From: Multivorans sp965232105
Lineage (GTDB): Bacteria > Acidobacteriota > Thermoanaerobaculia > Multivoradales > Multivoraceae
Direction of reading: 5' to 3'
DNA: 64,000 nt
Assembly (NCBI GenBank): GCA_965232105.1
Contig: OZ246956.1
Location: 4,851,770 to 4,915,769 of the forward strand
Shown: positions 1 to 7,991 of the stretch, piece after piece
How positions within the stretch are numbered: position 1 is the stretch's first letter
Layout of the letters: every line of letters begins with the position of its first letter
Position numbers and translations under genes: made by a program
The notes under the pieces: generated by a model
Database searches by the model: none
What the model was told of the DNA's origin: nothing
Seen by the model: only the letters and a program-made list of their open reading frames with translations

Positions 1-120
1 GGCGTCGCCGCGCTGTGGCCGGTGCTGCTGCGGCGGTGGCTCGCCGGACGGCAGCCTCCGGCGGAGCGCAACGCGCACCGTGACGCGGCTGCCGGTCGAG
101 GAAGGCGGGTAGACGGGTGA
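1..120 (+). CDS. C-terminal fragment of a membrane protein (5' end outside window)
   Basis: An open frame enters from the left edge and ends at a TGA that overlaps the GTG start of the next gene by 4 bp (GTGA). The visible 39 residues begin with a hydrophobic stretch (about ALWPVLL) followed by an Arg-rich, Pro/Ala-rich tail, as expected after the last membrane helix of an inner-membrane protein. The tight overlap makes it the upstream member of the redox operon that follows. There is too little sequence to name a family, and a second frame is also open over this short stretch, so the frame choice rests mainly on the overlap pattern shared by the next four gene junctions. Confidence 0.5.
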   Translation, partial: GVAALWPVLLRRWLAGRQPPAERNAHRDAAAGRGRRVDG

Positions 121-308
121 TCCGCGGTCTGCGACGGCGCCACCGCCTGATCTGGACCGTGCTGTTCCCGATCCTGGCGGTCCTGCTCGCCGCGGCGCTG
201 CTCTGGCGGCCCGCCCCCCCGCTCGCGGACAGCCTTCCGGAAGCACGCGAGGTCGACGCTTCCCAAACCGGCGCCGACACCCCGGCACCGCGGGACGAGC
301 CGCAGTGA
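117..308 (+). CDS. Small single-pass membrane protein in redox operon
   Basis: This is a 63-residue protein starting at GTG inside the stop of the previous gene and ending in a GTGA overlap with the next. Residues about 11-30 form one strong transmembrane helix preceded by an Arg-rich cytoplasmic end (RGLRRRHR), so the acidic, Pro-rich C-terminal half should face the periplasm. I recognise no family. Overlaps on both sides imply translational coupling to the ferric-reductase/Rieske gene, so a small subunit or assembly factor of that membrane complex is a reasonable inference. Coding status is supported by the overlaps and the membrane topology rather than by homology. Confidence 0.55.
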   Translation: MIRGLRRRHRLIWTVLFPILAVLLAAALLWRPAPPLADSLPEAREVDASQTGADTPAPRDEPQ

Positions 309-1375
309 GCGCCGAGTACCAGGCCGTTCTCTGGAACCGCAACAAGAAGCTCTACGACCTGGCCATCGCCAGCGGCGTCGTGGTCTTCCTGGGCCTGTTC
401 ATCGGCATCGGCATCGCGACCCGACCCCAGGCGACCGTCGAGACTCTTCTGATCCGAGGCCTGGGCGCCGGCGCCCTGCTGCTGCTTCACATGGTGCTGG
501 CCATCGGGCCGCTGTGCCGGCTCGACCGGCGTTTCCTGCCCCTGCTCTACAACCGCCGCCACCTCGGCGTCTGCATGTTCCTGCTTGCGGCCGCCCACGG
601 CGGGTTTTCCGTTGTTCAGTTCCACAGCCTCGGAGTCCTCAATCCCCTGGTCAGCGTGCTGGCCAGCAACGGCGACTACGACAGCCTGACCCAGTTCCCG
701 TTCCAGGCGCTCGGCCTGGTCGCGCTCCTCATCCTGTTCCTGATGGCGGCGACCTCGCACGACTTCTGGCTCGCCAACCTGACGGCGCCGGTGTGGAAGT
801 CGCTGCACATGCTGGTCTACGTGGCCTACGGACTGATCCTCGTCCACATAGCGCTCGGCAGCCTGCAGGCCGCCGAGCGACCCACCGTGCTGGCGGGCCT
901 GCTCGGCGTCGGGTTCACAGGCATCGCGTCGCTCCACCTCGTCGCCGGCTGGCGGGAGCGACTTCCGGCCCGTGCGACGGGTGCGGGCGACGAAGCGGTC
1001 GACGTCTGCGCGGCCTCGAACATCCCGCTCGACCGCGCTCGCATCTTCCTGCTCAGCGGTGAGCGCGTCGCCGTCTTCCGCTACCGGACGGATGACGGCG
1101 AGAGGATCGCGGCGGTCTCGAACGTCTGCCAGCACCAGAACGGACCGCTCGGAGAGGGCCGGGTCCTCAACGGCTGCATCACCTGCCCCTGGCACGGCTA
1201 CCAGTACCGGCCCGAGAACGGGTGCTCGCCACCGCCCTTCACCGAGACGATTCCGACCTTCAACGTCCGCGTCGAGAACGGCCGGGTACTGGTCGATCCG
1301 CGGCCGAATCCCGCCGGTACCCACGCGGAGCCGGCCCGGGTCGTCGCTGCCGCAGACGCCGAGGCACCTGCGTGA
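305..1375 (+). CDS. Ferric-reductase-like transmembrane protein fused to a Rieske [2Fe-2S] domain
   Basis: A 356-residue inner-membrane redox protein. Residues about 15-210 contain around six hydrophobic helices with His residues suited to binding b-type haem (for example in LLLHMVLAIG, AAAHGG and KSLHMLVY), resembling the ferric-reductase/MsrQ-type domain. Residues about 225-335 are a Rieske domain with the paired ligands C275-x-H277 and C294-x-x-H297 (CQH and CPWH). Such a chain could pass electrons between a quinol or haem and the 2Fe-2S centre; donor and acceptor cannot be told from sequence. The start is a GTG overlapping the previous stop and the end overlaps the next gene's GTG. The fusion of the two domains is clear; the physiological role is inferred. 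Confidence 0.85.
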   Translation: MSAEYQAVLWNRNKKLYDLAIASGVVVFLGLFIGIGIATRPQATVETLLIRGLGAGALLLLHMVLAIGPLCRLDRRFLPLLYNRRHLGVCMFLLAAAHGGFSVVQFHSLGVLNPLVSVLASNGDYDSLTQFPFQALGLVALLILFLMAATSHDFWLANLTAPVWKSLHMLVYVAYGLILVHIALGSLQAAERPTVLAGLLGVGFTGIASLHLVAGWRERLPARATGAGDEAVDVCAASNIPLDRARIFLLSGERVAVFRYRTDDGERIAAVSNVCQHQNGPLGEGRVLNGCITCPWHGYQYRPENGCSPPPFTETIPTFNVRVENGRVLVDPRPNPAGTHAEPARVVAAADAEAPA

Positions 1376-2217
1376 CCGGCGATCGCCAGGACGAGCTGTA
1401 CGTCGGCTACCTCGACGAGACGCCTCCCGGCGTTGCCCGGTTCACACGCCGCGCCGTGATCGGCCTCCTGCTGCTGGCCGCGGCGCTCGGCGCCGGCCTT
1501 GCGCTGCTGCTGGAGCGGTTCGACGAAGGAGTGTTCGAGTACGGCACGGTGCGGGATTACGAGGGCGAACTGTTCGTCGATCCCCATCCCCGGCTGCTCA
1601 CGGCGGACGGACCGGCCCAAGGCTATCTGCTGGTTGGGGTTGGAAAGCACGGACTGGACCTCAACGAGCCAGGCACACCCGAGCCCTCCGATGAGATCCA
1701 GCTCTCCGGCACGTTGATCCGGAACCCGGAGGCAGCGATGCTCGAAGTGCACTCACTTGAGCTTCCCGAAGGATGGACCAGCGCGGGACCCTCCGCGGAA
1801 AGCGTCTCGCCCGGCGACTTGGGAACCGGTGCCTCGGCCCCCATTCCAGCCGACGCACAAACGCGCGACACCGATGTACGCGTCGTCTCACGCGGCCACA
1901 CCTTCGTCGGCGAGATCGTCGACACGAAGTGTTATCTGGGCGCGATGAAGCCGGGGCGCGGCAAGCCGCACCGGGACTGCGCCTCCCTCTGCATCCGCGG
2001 CGGCATCCCGGCCGCCCTGCTGGTCCGGACGGAGAACGGAGAACGGGAGCTGGTCCACCTCGTGGACTTCGCCGGCCAGCCACTGGGGCGCGAGCTTCTC
2101 GACTGGGTCGGCCAACCGGTCGAAGTCACCGGTCTCCTGCGTCGCCAGGACGACCGCATCTTCCTCGCCCTTCTCACCACCGAGTGGATTCGCGCCGCAA
2201 CCGGAGCCGGACCATGA
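1372..2217 (+). CDS. Membrane-anchored protein with conserved-looking Cys cluster, partner of the Rieske protein
   Basis: A 281-residue protein. I chose the GTG at 1372 because it overlaps the preceding stop as GTGA and gives a clean N-terminus; the frame is open further upstream but there it runs through the Rieske gene. One membrane helix lies at about residues 25-47 after a short cytoplasmic segment. The rest should be periplasmic: a beta-rich region (about 55-130), a low-complexity Ser/Ala/Pro linker (about 135-165), and a C-terminal domain containing DTKCYLGAMKPG and, a little later, HRDCASLCIRGG. The three Cys with neighbouring His could bind metal or form disulfides. Position between a Rieske/b-type haem protein and lipid genes suggests an electron-transfer accessory. 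I know no characterised homologue. Confidence 0.7.
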   Translation: MTGDRQDELYVGYLDETPPGVARFTRRAVIGLLLLAAALGAGLALLLERFDEGVFEYGTVRDYEGELFVDPHPRLLTADGPAQGYLLVGVGKHGLDLNEPGTPEPSDEIQLSGTLIRNPEAAMLEVHSLELPEGWTSAGPSAESVSPGDLGTGASAPIPADAQTRDTDVRVVSRGHTFVGEIVDTKCYLGAMKPGRGKPHRDCASLCIRGGIPAALLVRTENGERELVHLVDFAGQPLGRELLDWVGQPVEVTGLLRRQDDRIFLALLTTEWIRAATGAGP

Positions 2218-3056
2218 CCGATCCGGCTCGCGGCAGCCATCCTTCGACTGAGCTGGCCGGCACGCCGATTCCGAGCCCCGAACACCTGCCCGACGGCCGT
2301 ATCGAGGTCGGCAGCTACCGGCTGCGGTTCGCGCGCACGGCCTCCGACATCGACCGGCTGCTGGCGCTCCGCTTCGAGGTCTTCAACCTGGAACTCGGCG
2401 AGGGCCTCGAGGAGTCCTTCGCCACCGGCCGCGACACGGACCGTTTCGACGCGAGTTGCCACCACATGCTGGTCGAGGAAGAGAGCGGCCAACTCATCGG
2501 CACCTACCGCATGCAGACGGCGGCAATGGCCGCCCGCGGCCACGGCTTCTACTCGGCCGACGAGTACGAACTGGACGCCATACCCGGAAGCCTCCTCGAC
2601 CGGTCGGTCGAGATCGGCCGCGCCTGCATTCACCGCGAACACCGCAAGCGCACGGTGCTGTTCCTGCTCTGGAAGGGCCTGGCCCGCTACCTCGTCCACA
2701 ACCGCTGCCGCTACCTGTTCGGCTGCTGCTCCCTGACCAGCCAGGACCAGGCGGCCGGCATCCGGCTCTACCGGCAACTCAAGGCGGCCGGCAAGGTGAT
2801 GACCGACCTCGACGTGCCTCCCCTGCCCCACACCCGCTGCGAGGCGACCGACGATCAGGTAGCCGCGATCCCCGACATCAAGGTGCCGCCGCTCTTCGCC
2901 ACCTATCTCCGCTACGGCACCCTGGTGTGCAGCCGCCCGGCGATCGACCGGGAGTTCAAGACGATCGACTACCTGGTCCTGATGGACACGGCCGCGTTGA
3001 GCCGGCGCACGCGGTTGATCTTCGGGCTGGACGAAGCGCCGCCGCCGGCGCTCTAG
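2214..3056 (+). CDS. GNAT-type N-acyltransferase, OlsB-like (L-ornithine N-alpha-acyltransferase family)
   Basis: A 280-residue soluble protein. The ATG at 2214 overlaps the previous stop as ATGA. The region from about residue 30 resembles the OlsB / autoinducer-synthase-like GNAT fold: a substrate-entry segment (LRFEVFNLELGEG), then a central motif with EIGRACIHREHRKR and a downstream RYLFGCCSL segment typical of hemolysin-like/OlsB acyltransferases. OlsB transfers a 3-hydroxyacyl group from acyl carrier protein to the alpha-amino group of ornithine to make lyso-ornithine lipid. The gene 50 bp downstream encodes an OlsA/PlsC-like O-acyltransferase, the expected second enzyme. The amino-acid substrate (ornithine, glycine or another) cannot be read from the sequence. 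Confidence 0.75.
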   Translation: MTDPARGSHPSTELAGTPIPSPEHLPDGRIEVGSYRLRFARTASDIDRLLALRFEVFNLELGEGLEESFATGRDTDRFDASCHHMLVEEESGQLIGTYRMQTAAMAARGHGFYSADEYELDAIPGSLLDRSVEIGRACIHREHRKRTVLFLLWKGLARYLVHNRCRYLFGCCSLTSQDQAAGIRLYRQLKAAGKVMTDLDVPPLPHTRCEATDDQVAAIPDIKVPPLFATYLRYGTLVCSRPAIDREFKTIDYLVLMDTAALSRRTRLIFGLDEAPPPAL

Positions 3057-3105
3057 CTTCAGCGCCCGACTTGCTTCGCGGCGTTCTACGGCGCAAGCTC
3101 CCGGG

Positions 3106-3972
3106 ATGCAGCCGAGAACCAGCAATCCCCCCCTGCTGCGGCTCCTCCGGCTATGGCGGTTGATCTGGCGGGCGCCGGCTCTGCTGGTCGCGGCCCTGAC
3201 CGCCTGGCTCCCGCTGCTCGTTCTGCGACCCGTTCTGGCCCGGCCGGCTCCCCGCGCCTGGCGAGCCGTCCTCCGCACCGTGCTGCGGTGCTGGGGACGC
3301 ACGAGTCTCGCCATCCTCGGCTGCAGGGTGACCGTACGCGGCAAGGCGCCCAGGAGTCCCTTCCTGCTCATCTCGAACCACATCTCCTACCTCGACATTC
3401 TTCTGCTTTCGGCCTTCACGCCCGGCCTCTTCGTGTCCAAGGCGGAGATTCGGGGCTGGCCGGTGGCCGGCGCCATGTGCCGGACGGTGGGCATCATCTT
3501 CGTCGACCGCCGCCGACGCCGCGACGTGACTCGGGTCGGCGAGCAGATCGCCGCGGCGCTCACGGACGGCGACCCGGTGATCCTGTTCCCTGAAGGGACG
3601 TCGACTCCCGGCAACCAGGTCGCGCCACTGAAACCATCACTCCTGGCGCCCGCGGCCGGACAGGAACTGGATGTCCAGTGGGCCGTCGTCCGCTACGAAA
3701 CGCCGCCCGACGAGACGCCCGCCTTCCTCAGCGTCGCCTGGTGGGGAGAGATGCCCCTTGTGCCCCACGCCCCCGATCTGCTCAAGCTCCGCCGCATCGA
3801 CGCCGAACTCGTTTTCGGCGATCGGCCGGTCCGTAGCGCCGACCGGAAAGACCTCGCCCGCCTCTTGCGGGAACGGATGACAGGTAGCTTCCGACCGATG
3901 GTCTCGAGCGAGGAACTGGCAGCCATCGGCGACACGCACGGTCCCATCGGGATCCCCGAACGCCGCGGCTGA
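3106..3972 (+). CDS. 1-acyl-glycerol-3-phosphate / lyso-ornithine lipid O-acyltransferase (PlsC/OlsA family)
   Basis: A 288-residue membrane-associated acyltransferase. A hydrophobic segment at about residues 23-42 should anchor it. The catalytic H(x4)D motif is present as H92-ISYL-D97, and the glycerophosphate-binding block FPEGT is at residues 161-165. The family transfers an acyl chain from acyl-ACP or acyl-CoA to a lysolipid hydroxyl. Adjacency to an OlsB-like gene argues for the OlsA role (acylating lyso-ornithine lipid), but phosphatidic acid synthesis is equally possible and some members do both. It is followed after only 11 bp by the large hydrolase/DedA/ATP-grasp fusion, so the three genes probably form one transcript. 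Confidence 0.8.
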   Translation: MQPRTSNPPLLRLLRLWRLIWRAPALLVAALTAWLPLLVLRPVLARPAPRAWRAVLRTVLRCWGRTSLAILGCRVTVRGKAPRSPFLLISNHISYLDILLLSAFTPGLFVSKAEIRGWPVAGAMCRTVGIIFVDRRRRRDVTRVGEQIAAALTDGDPVILFPEGTSTPGNQVAPLKPSLLAPAAGQELDVQWAVVRYETPPDETPAFLSVAWWGEMPLVPHAPDLLKLRRIDAELVFGDRPVRSADRKDLARLLRERMTGSFRPMVSSEELAAIGDTHGPIGIPERRG

Positions 3973-3983
3973 CGAAAACGCCG

Positions 3984-6617
3984 ATGCGGCAGTCATCGCC
4001 CCGCGCCCGCAGACGGCTGCGCATTCTTGTCGCTGCCTATGCCGCCGCGCTGATCGCGTCGACGATCGTCCGTACGGCGGCGCCGGAGCCGCCGCAGCCC
4101 ACCAACCGGGAGACGATGGAAATCCCCGCACCGAGCGGCGAAGGGACGCTCCGCATCGCCTGGAAAGAGACCGGTTCCCCGAACGAAGAGTCACTGCCGA
4201 TCGTGCTTCTCCACGGATCGCCCGGCAGTGCGGACAACTTCGACCGCCTCACGACGCCGTCGCTCTCCCACGAGCTCTCTGAGCAAGACGCCCCCTTGAT
4301 CAGCATCGAACCACGCCTTTCCCGGCGGACGATCGCGCCCGACCTCCCCGGCTTCGGCGCCTCCGAGCACCGAGTGGCCGACTACTCCTCCCGCGGCCAC
4401 GCCGACTCAACACTCCGACTCCTCGATCGGCTGGACGTCGATCGCTTCCACGTCCTCGGCTTCAGTATGGGAGGCGCGGTCGCTCTGCATCTTGCCGACC
4501 GGGCGCCCGACCGGGTCGCCTCCGTCATCCTGGTGTCGTCTATCGGCGTGCAGGAACTCGAACTCCTGGGCGACTACCGGGTCAACCACGGGCTCCACGG
4601 CCTCCAGCTCGGCCTGTTCTGGGGACTGCGCAATCTGCTCCCCCACTTCGGCGCCTTCGATCAACCGATCGCCCACTCCTACGCGCGCAACTTCTACGAC
4701 ACGGACCAACGGCCGCTGCGCGGCATCCTGGAGTCGCTGGAGGCCCCGCTGTTCATCGTCCACGGTGGGCAGGATCCGCTCGTGCCGGGGGCGGCGGCCC
4801 ACGAGCATCACCGCATCGTGCCCCACAGCGAGTTGTGGATGCGCCCTGACAGTCACTTCTTTCTGTTTCGCGGCGGCGAGGACCTGGCGTCCCGGATCGA
4901 CGGGTTCCTGGATCGCGTCGAAGCCGGCGAAGCGCCGACCCGCGCCGACTCCGAACCCGATCGGCTGCGGCAAGCGGCGCTGCCGTTCGATGACCTGGAC
5001 CTGCCTCCCTTCGCCGGGCCGGCCCTGCTCATCGTCTTCCTGCTCCTCGTGTTCGCCGCGTACCTGAGCGAGGACCTGACCTGCATCACGGCAGGTTTGC
5101 TCGTCGCTCAGGGCAGGCTCGACTTCCCGGTGGCCGTCGCCGCCTGCTACATCGGCATCCTGAGCAGCGACCTGGGCCTCGCCTGGCTGGCGCGGATCCT
5201 GGGCCGGCCCGCCCTCAAGCTGCCGCCGTTGAAGTGGTGGGTCACTGACGCCGCGGTCGAGGAGGCCTCCGCTTGGCTGCGGCGCCGTGCTTTGGTCGTC
5301 GTCTTGGTCAGCCGCTTCCTGCCGGGCACCCGGCTGCCGACGTGCCTAGCCGCCGGCATCCTGCGCACCAGCCTGCTCCGCTTCTGCTTCTACTTCGCGG
5401 TCGCCGTGGCGATCTGGACTCCCGCCTTCGTCGGCATCAACGCGCTGCTAGGCCGCGAAGCGGTAGAACGCTTCGACGGCCGCCTGCCGGGCGGCCTGCT
5501 GACGGCTGTGCTGGCGCTCGCGCTGGTCATCTTCACCGTCCGCAGCGTCGTCGTACCGCTCTTCACCTGGCGCGGGCGCCGGCTCTGGCGTGGCCGGCTG
5601 CTCCGCGTCCGGCACTGGGAGTTCTGGCCGATGTGGGCGTTCTACCCGCCGCTCGCGCTCTACATCCTTTGGCAGGGCCTGCGGCGCGGCAGCCTCACGG
5701 CGTTCACCGCGATCAATCCGGCGATGCCCCTGGGCGGCCTGCTCGGCGAATCGAAAAGCGACATCCTGGACGGTCTGGGAGGCATCGGCGAGGCCTTGCC
5801 GGCCTGGAGGCGTCTGCCGCCGGGTAGCCGCGAGCGGCGTCTCGCCGCCCTTGAGCAGTTCCTCGAGGACGAGAACCTGAGCTATCCCGCCGTCCTCAAG
5901 CCCGACACCGGCGAGCGGGGACGCGGTATCGCCGTGGCGCACTCGGAAGCCGAAGCGATCGCGTTCTTCGAGGCGACGCCTGGACCGGCGCTGGTGCAGA
6001 AGTACGTCGCGGGCGAAGAGTACGGCGTTTTCTGGGCACGCCACCCGGGCCGCCGGGACGGACATGTCTTCTCGATCACGCACAAGGCGCGGCCGACTGT
6101 GACTGGCGACGGAACCAGCACCCTGGAGCGGCTGATCCTCTCCGATTCGCGCGCCGTCGCGATCGCGCACATCTACCGGCGCGAACATCCCGACGCTGCA
6201 ACGCGAATCCCGGCTGCCAACGAGGTCGTCGAACTCACCCAGGTTGGTGCTCACTCCCGAGGCACGATCTTCCTGGACGCGAACGATCTCCACACGCCGG
6301 AACTGGAACGGGCGATCAACACGATCAGCACTGCCTACGAGGGCTTCGACTTCGGCCGCTTCGACATACGCGTCCCGACCGCCAAGGCGCTCCAGCGCGG
6401 CGAGGGAATTCGGGTGCTCGAAGTGAACGGCGTGACCTCGGAAGCGACCCACATGTACGACCCCCGCTACGGGTTCTTCGCCGCCCACGCCATCCTGCGC
6501 CGGCAGTGGCAGATGGCTTTCGACCTCGCCGCCGAACGCATCCGCGCCAGTGCCCGGCCCGCGAGTGTGAGCGAGATCCTCCGCGCCATTCGGGCCGAAC
6601 GACGAGCCCGGCGCTAG
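3984..6617 (+). CDS. Triple fusion: alpha/beta hydrolase, DedA/VTT membrane domain and ATP-grasp ligase
   Basis: An 877-residue protein with three separable modules. Residues 12-30 are a signal anchor. Residues about 50-310 are an alpha/beta hydrolase with oxyanion segment HGSPGS (about 77), nucleophile elbow GFSMGG (about 160) and a candidate catalytic His in PDSHFFLF (about 291). Residues about 340-520 are hydrophobic and carry DedA/VTT-like features (SEDLTCITAG and RFLPGTRLP). After another hydrophobic stretch (about 545-580), residues about 630-830 resemble an ATP-grasp fold: YPAVLKPDTGERGRG for nucleotide binding and LEVNGVTSEAT near the end for metal binding. Context with OlsB/OlsA-like genes suggests cleavage, transport and ATP-dependent modification of an amino-lipid in one polypeptide; this is inference. 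No frameshift separates the modules. Confidence 0.8.
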   Translation: MRQSSPRARRRLRILVAAYAAALIASTIVRTAAPEPPQPTNRETMEIPAPSGEGTLRIAWKETGSPNEESLPIVLLHGSPGSADNFDRLTTPSLSHELSEQDAPLISIEPRLSRRTIAPDLPGFGASEHRVADYSSRGHADSTLRLLDRLDVDRFHVLGFSMGGAVALHLADRAPDRVASVILVSSIGVQELELLGDYRVNHGLHGLQLGLFWGLRNLLPHFGAFDQPIAHSYARNFYDTDQRPLRGILESLEAPLFIVHGGQDPLVPGAAAHEHHRIVPHSELWMRPDSHFFLFRGGEDLASRIDGFLDRVEAGEAPTRADSEPDRLRQAALPFDDLDLPPFAGPALLIVFLLLVFAAYLSEDLTCITAGLLVAQGRLDFPVAVAACYIGILSSDLGLAWLARILGRPALKLPPLKWWVTDAAVEEASAWLRRRALVVVLVSRFLPGTRLPTCLAAGILRTSLLRFCFYFAVAVAIWTPAFVGINALLGREAVERFDGRLPGGLLTAVLALALVIFTVRSVVVPLFTWRGRRLWRGRLLRVRHWEFWPMWAFYPPLALYILWQGLRRGSLTAFTAINPAMPLGGLLGESKSDILDGLGGIGEALPAWRRLPPGSRERRLAALEQFLEDENLSYPAVLKPDTGERGRGIAVAHSEAEAIAFFEATPGPALVQKYVAGEEYGVFWARHPGRRDGHVFSITHKARPTVTGDGTSTLERLILSDSRAVAIAHIYRREHPDAATRIPAANEVVELTQVGAHSRGTIFLDANDLHTPELERAINTISTAYEGFDFGRFDIRVPTAKALQRGEGIRVLEVNGVTSEATHMYDPRYGFFAAHAILRRQWQMAFDLAAERIRASARPASVSEILRAIRAERRARR

Positions 6618-6621
6618 TCGA

Positions 6622-7077
6622 CTACTCCTTCTTCTTCGTCGTCCGCCGACGCGGCTTCGGCTTCTTCTCCAGCGCCTCGAGCCGCTTCTCGACCGCGCTC
6701 AGCCGCTCGGTCACCGCGTCCAGGTCCACCTTGCCGGGGACGCCGAGCTTCTCGATCCGGCGCTCCAGGTGTTCATCGATTCCCGTCCGCGCCTTCGACT
6801 TGGTCTGCTCGATCCCTTTCTCGGCCGCTGAACGCACCTGCTTGACCTTGACTTCCGCCTTGTCCCGCCAACCGCTCAGGGACTCCCGGCCCTGGCTCTC
6901 GACCTTCTCGCCGCGCGCGACCAGCCGGTCGAAAACCCTGGATCCGGCGTCGACCGCCTCGCCCGCCACGCCTGCGCCGGCAAGCGCCACCTTGTGGGCC
7001 GTTTCAAAGGCAGAGTCGACCACCGACCGCGCTTTCGAATCGCTATCCCTGGTTTCTGCCGCGGATGCTGCTGTCAT
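6622..7077 (-). CDS. Phasin-like / polyhydroxyalkanoate granule-associated protein
   Basis: A 151-residue, highly charged, helix-rich protein. Residues about 15-60 look like an amphipathic phasin helix (DSAFETAHKVALAG and following), residues about 100-140 are a Leu-heptad coiled coil (ERRIEKLG to EKRLEALEKK), and the tail is a basic KPKPRRRTTKKKE stretch reminiscent of PhaF/PhaI-type phasins that contact DNA. The likely role is coating storage granules or, if no PHA is made, a general amphipathic/DNA-bridging protein. No PHA synthase gene is in the window. A GGGGAG sequence lies just before the ATG. It converges with the fusion gene, the two stops being 4 bp apart. Confidence 0.6.
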   Translation of the reverse strand: MTAASAAETRDSDSKARSVVDSAFETAHKVALAGAGVAGEAVDAGSRVFDRLVARGEKVESQGRESLSGWRDKAEVKVKQVRSAAEKGIEQTKSKARTGIDEHLERRIEKLGVPGKVDLDAVTERLSAVEKRLEALEKKPKPRRRTTKKKE

Positions 7078-7143
7078 CTCGTTTCTCCCCTGTAGTCTGT
7101 TGGGGCTTCCGGCGGCGCAAGCCGCGATCCCTCCGGGGGCCCG

Positions 7144-7923
7144 CTAGGAACTGTGGGCCTCGGCTAGCCGACGCTTCACCGTCTCGAGGGGGTTGCGGTA
7201 GTCCACCGTGCCGAGCCCCTTGTTGGTCAGCCTGTAGCCGATCAACTCCTGCAGCTTCTCCGGCATCTCCACGACGACGTCCCACGGCACGCCGACGTAC
7301 TGGTTCTCGCGCTGCTTGAGCCACGCCAGGTTGAAGTTGAAGTTGATGGAGCGCCGATAGCCGCTGTCCGTCGAGTTCCCTCCGCCACGGTGCCAGACGG
7401 CGCCGTCCCAGAGGAACAGGGCCCCGGCCGGCATCTCCACCGTCAACGTGGGCACGTCCGGATCGACCGGATCGGCCGAGCGGTGGCTGCCCGGAACGAT
7501 CTCCGTCGCCCCGTTCTCGGCCGTGAACGGATCGAGTGCGATCAGCGTGTTGGCGATCAGGGGGAAGTGCGGACGCGCAAGCGGGTAGTGGCCGTCGTCC
7601 TGGTGCATCCGCTGGCGACGGTCCCCCGGCCCCGGCCGCATCGCCGCGACGCCGGAGACCTGGTAGTCCGGGCCGAGTACCGCCTCCACGAGCCCGAGCA
7701 GTTCATCGTCCATGAGGAGCTCGTCGACGGCCCGCGTCTTGGCCAGCAGGTTGTGCGTGTGAATCGTCTGCTGGCCGTAGTCGTCCGTCATCCGGCTGCC
7801 AATCTCCTCGAAGACGGGGCCGAGGCCCCGCCGCAGCGCCTCCAGCCTCTCCTCCCCGAGGAAGTCGGGCACCACCGTGTAGCCGTCTTCGCGAACCTTC
7901 CGTGCTGATCTCTCGATGTCCAT
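7144..7923 (-). CDS. Phytanoyl-CoA dioxygenase (PhyH) family Fe(II)/2-oxoglutarate oxygenase
   Basis: A 259-residue cytosolic protein of typical PhyH length. The iron-binding facial triad is visible as the H-x-D of MHQDDGHYP and the distal His of VPGSHRSAD, with a following Arg-containing segment suited to 2-oxoglutarate binding. The family hydroxylates small molecules using O2, Fe(II) and 2-oxoglutarate; the substrate is not predictable. The N-terminal VREDGYTVVPDFLG segment is characteristic. It is divergently transcribed from the secreted hydrolase at 7992, with about 68 bp between the two starts that must hold both promoters. Confidence 0.88.
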   Translation of the reverse strand: MDIERSARKVREDGYTVVPDFLGEERLEALRRGLGPVFEEIGSRMTDDYGQQTIHTHNLLAKTRAVDELLMDDELLGLVEAVLGPDYQVSGVAAMRPGPGDRRQRMHQDDGHYPLARPHFPLIANTLIALDPFTAENGATEIVPGSHRSADPVDPDVPTLTVEMPAGALFLWDGAVWHRGGGNSTDSGYRRSINFNFNLAWLKQRENQYVGVPWDVVVEMPEKLQELIGYRLTNKGLGTVDYRNPLETVKRRLAEAHSS

Positions 7924-7991
7924 GATGTCCCGTGAGCAGTGATCGGTTTGACGTTTCGCGGGAGCGTAACAAAGGGAGTAGCCTTCACTCC

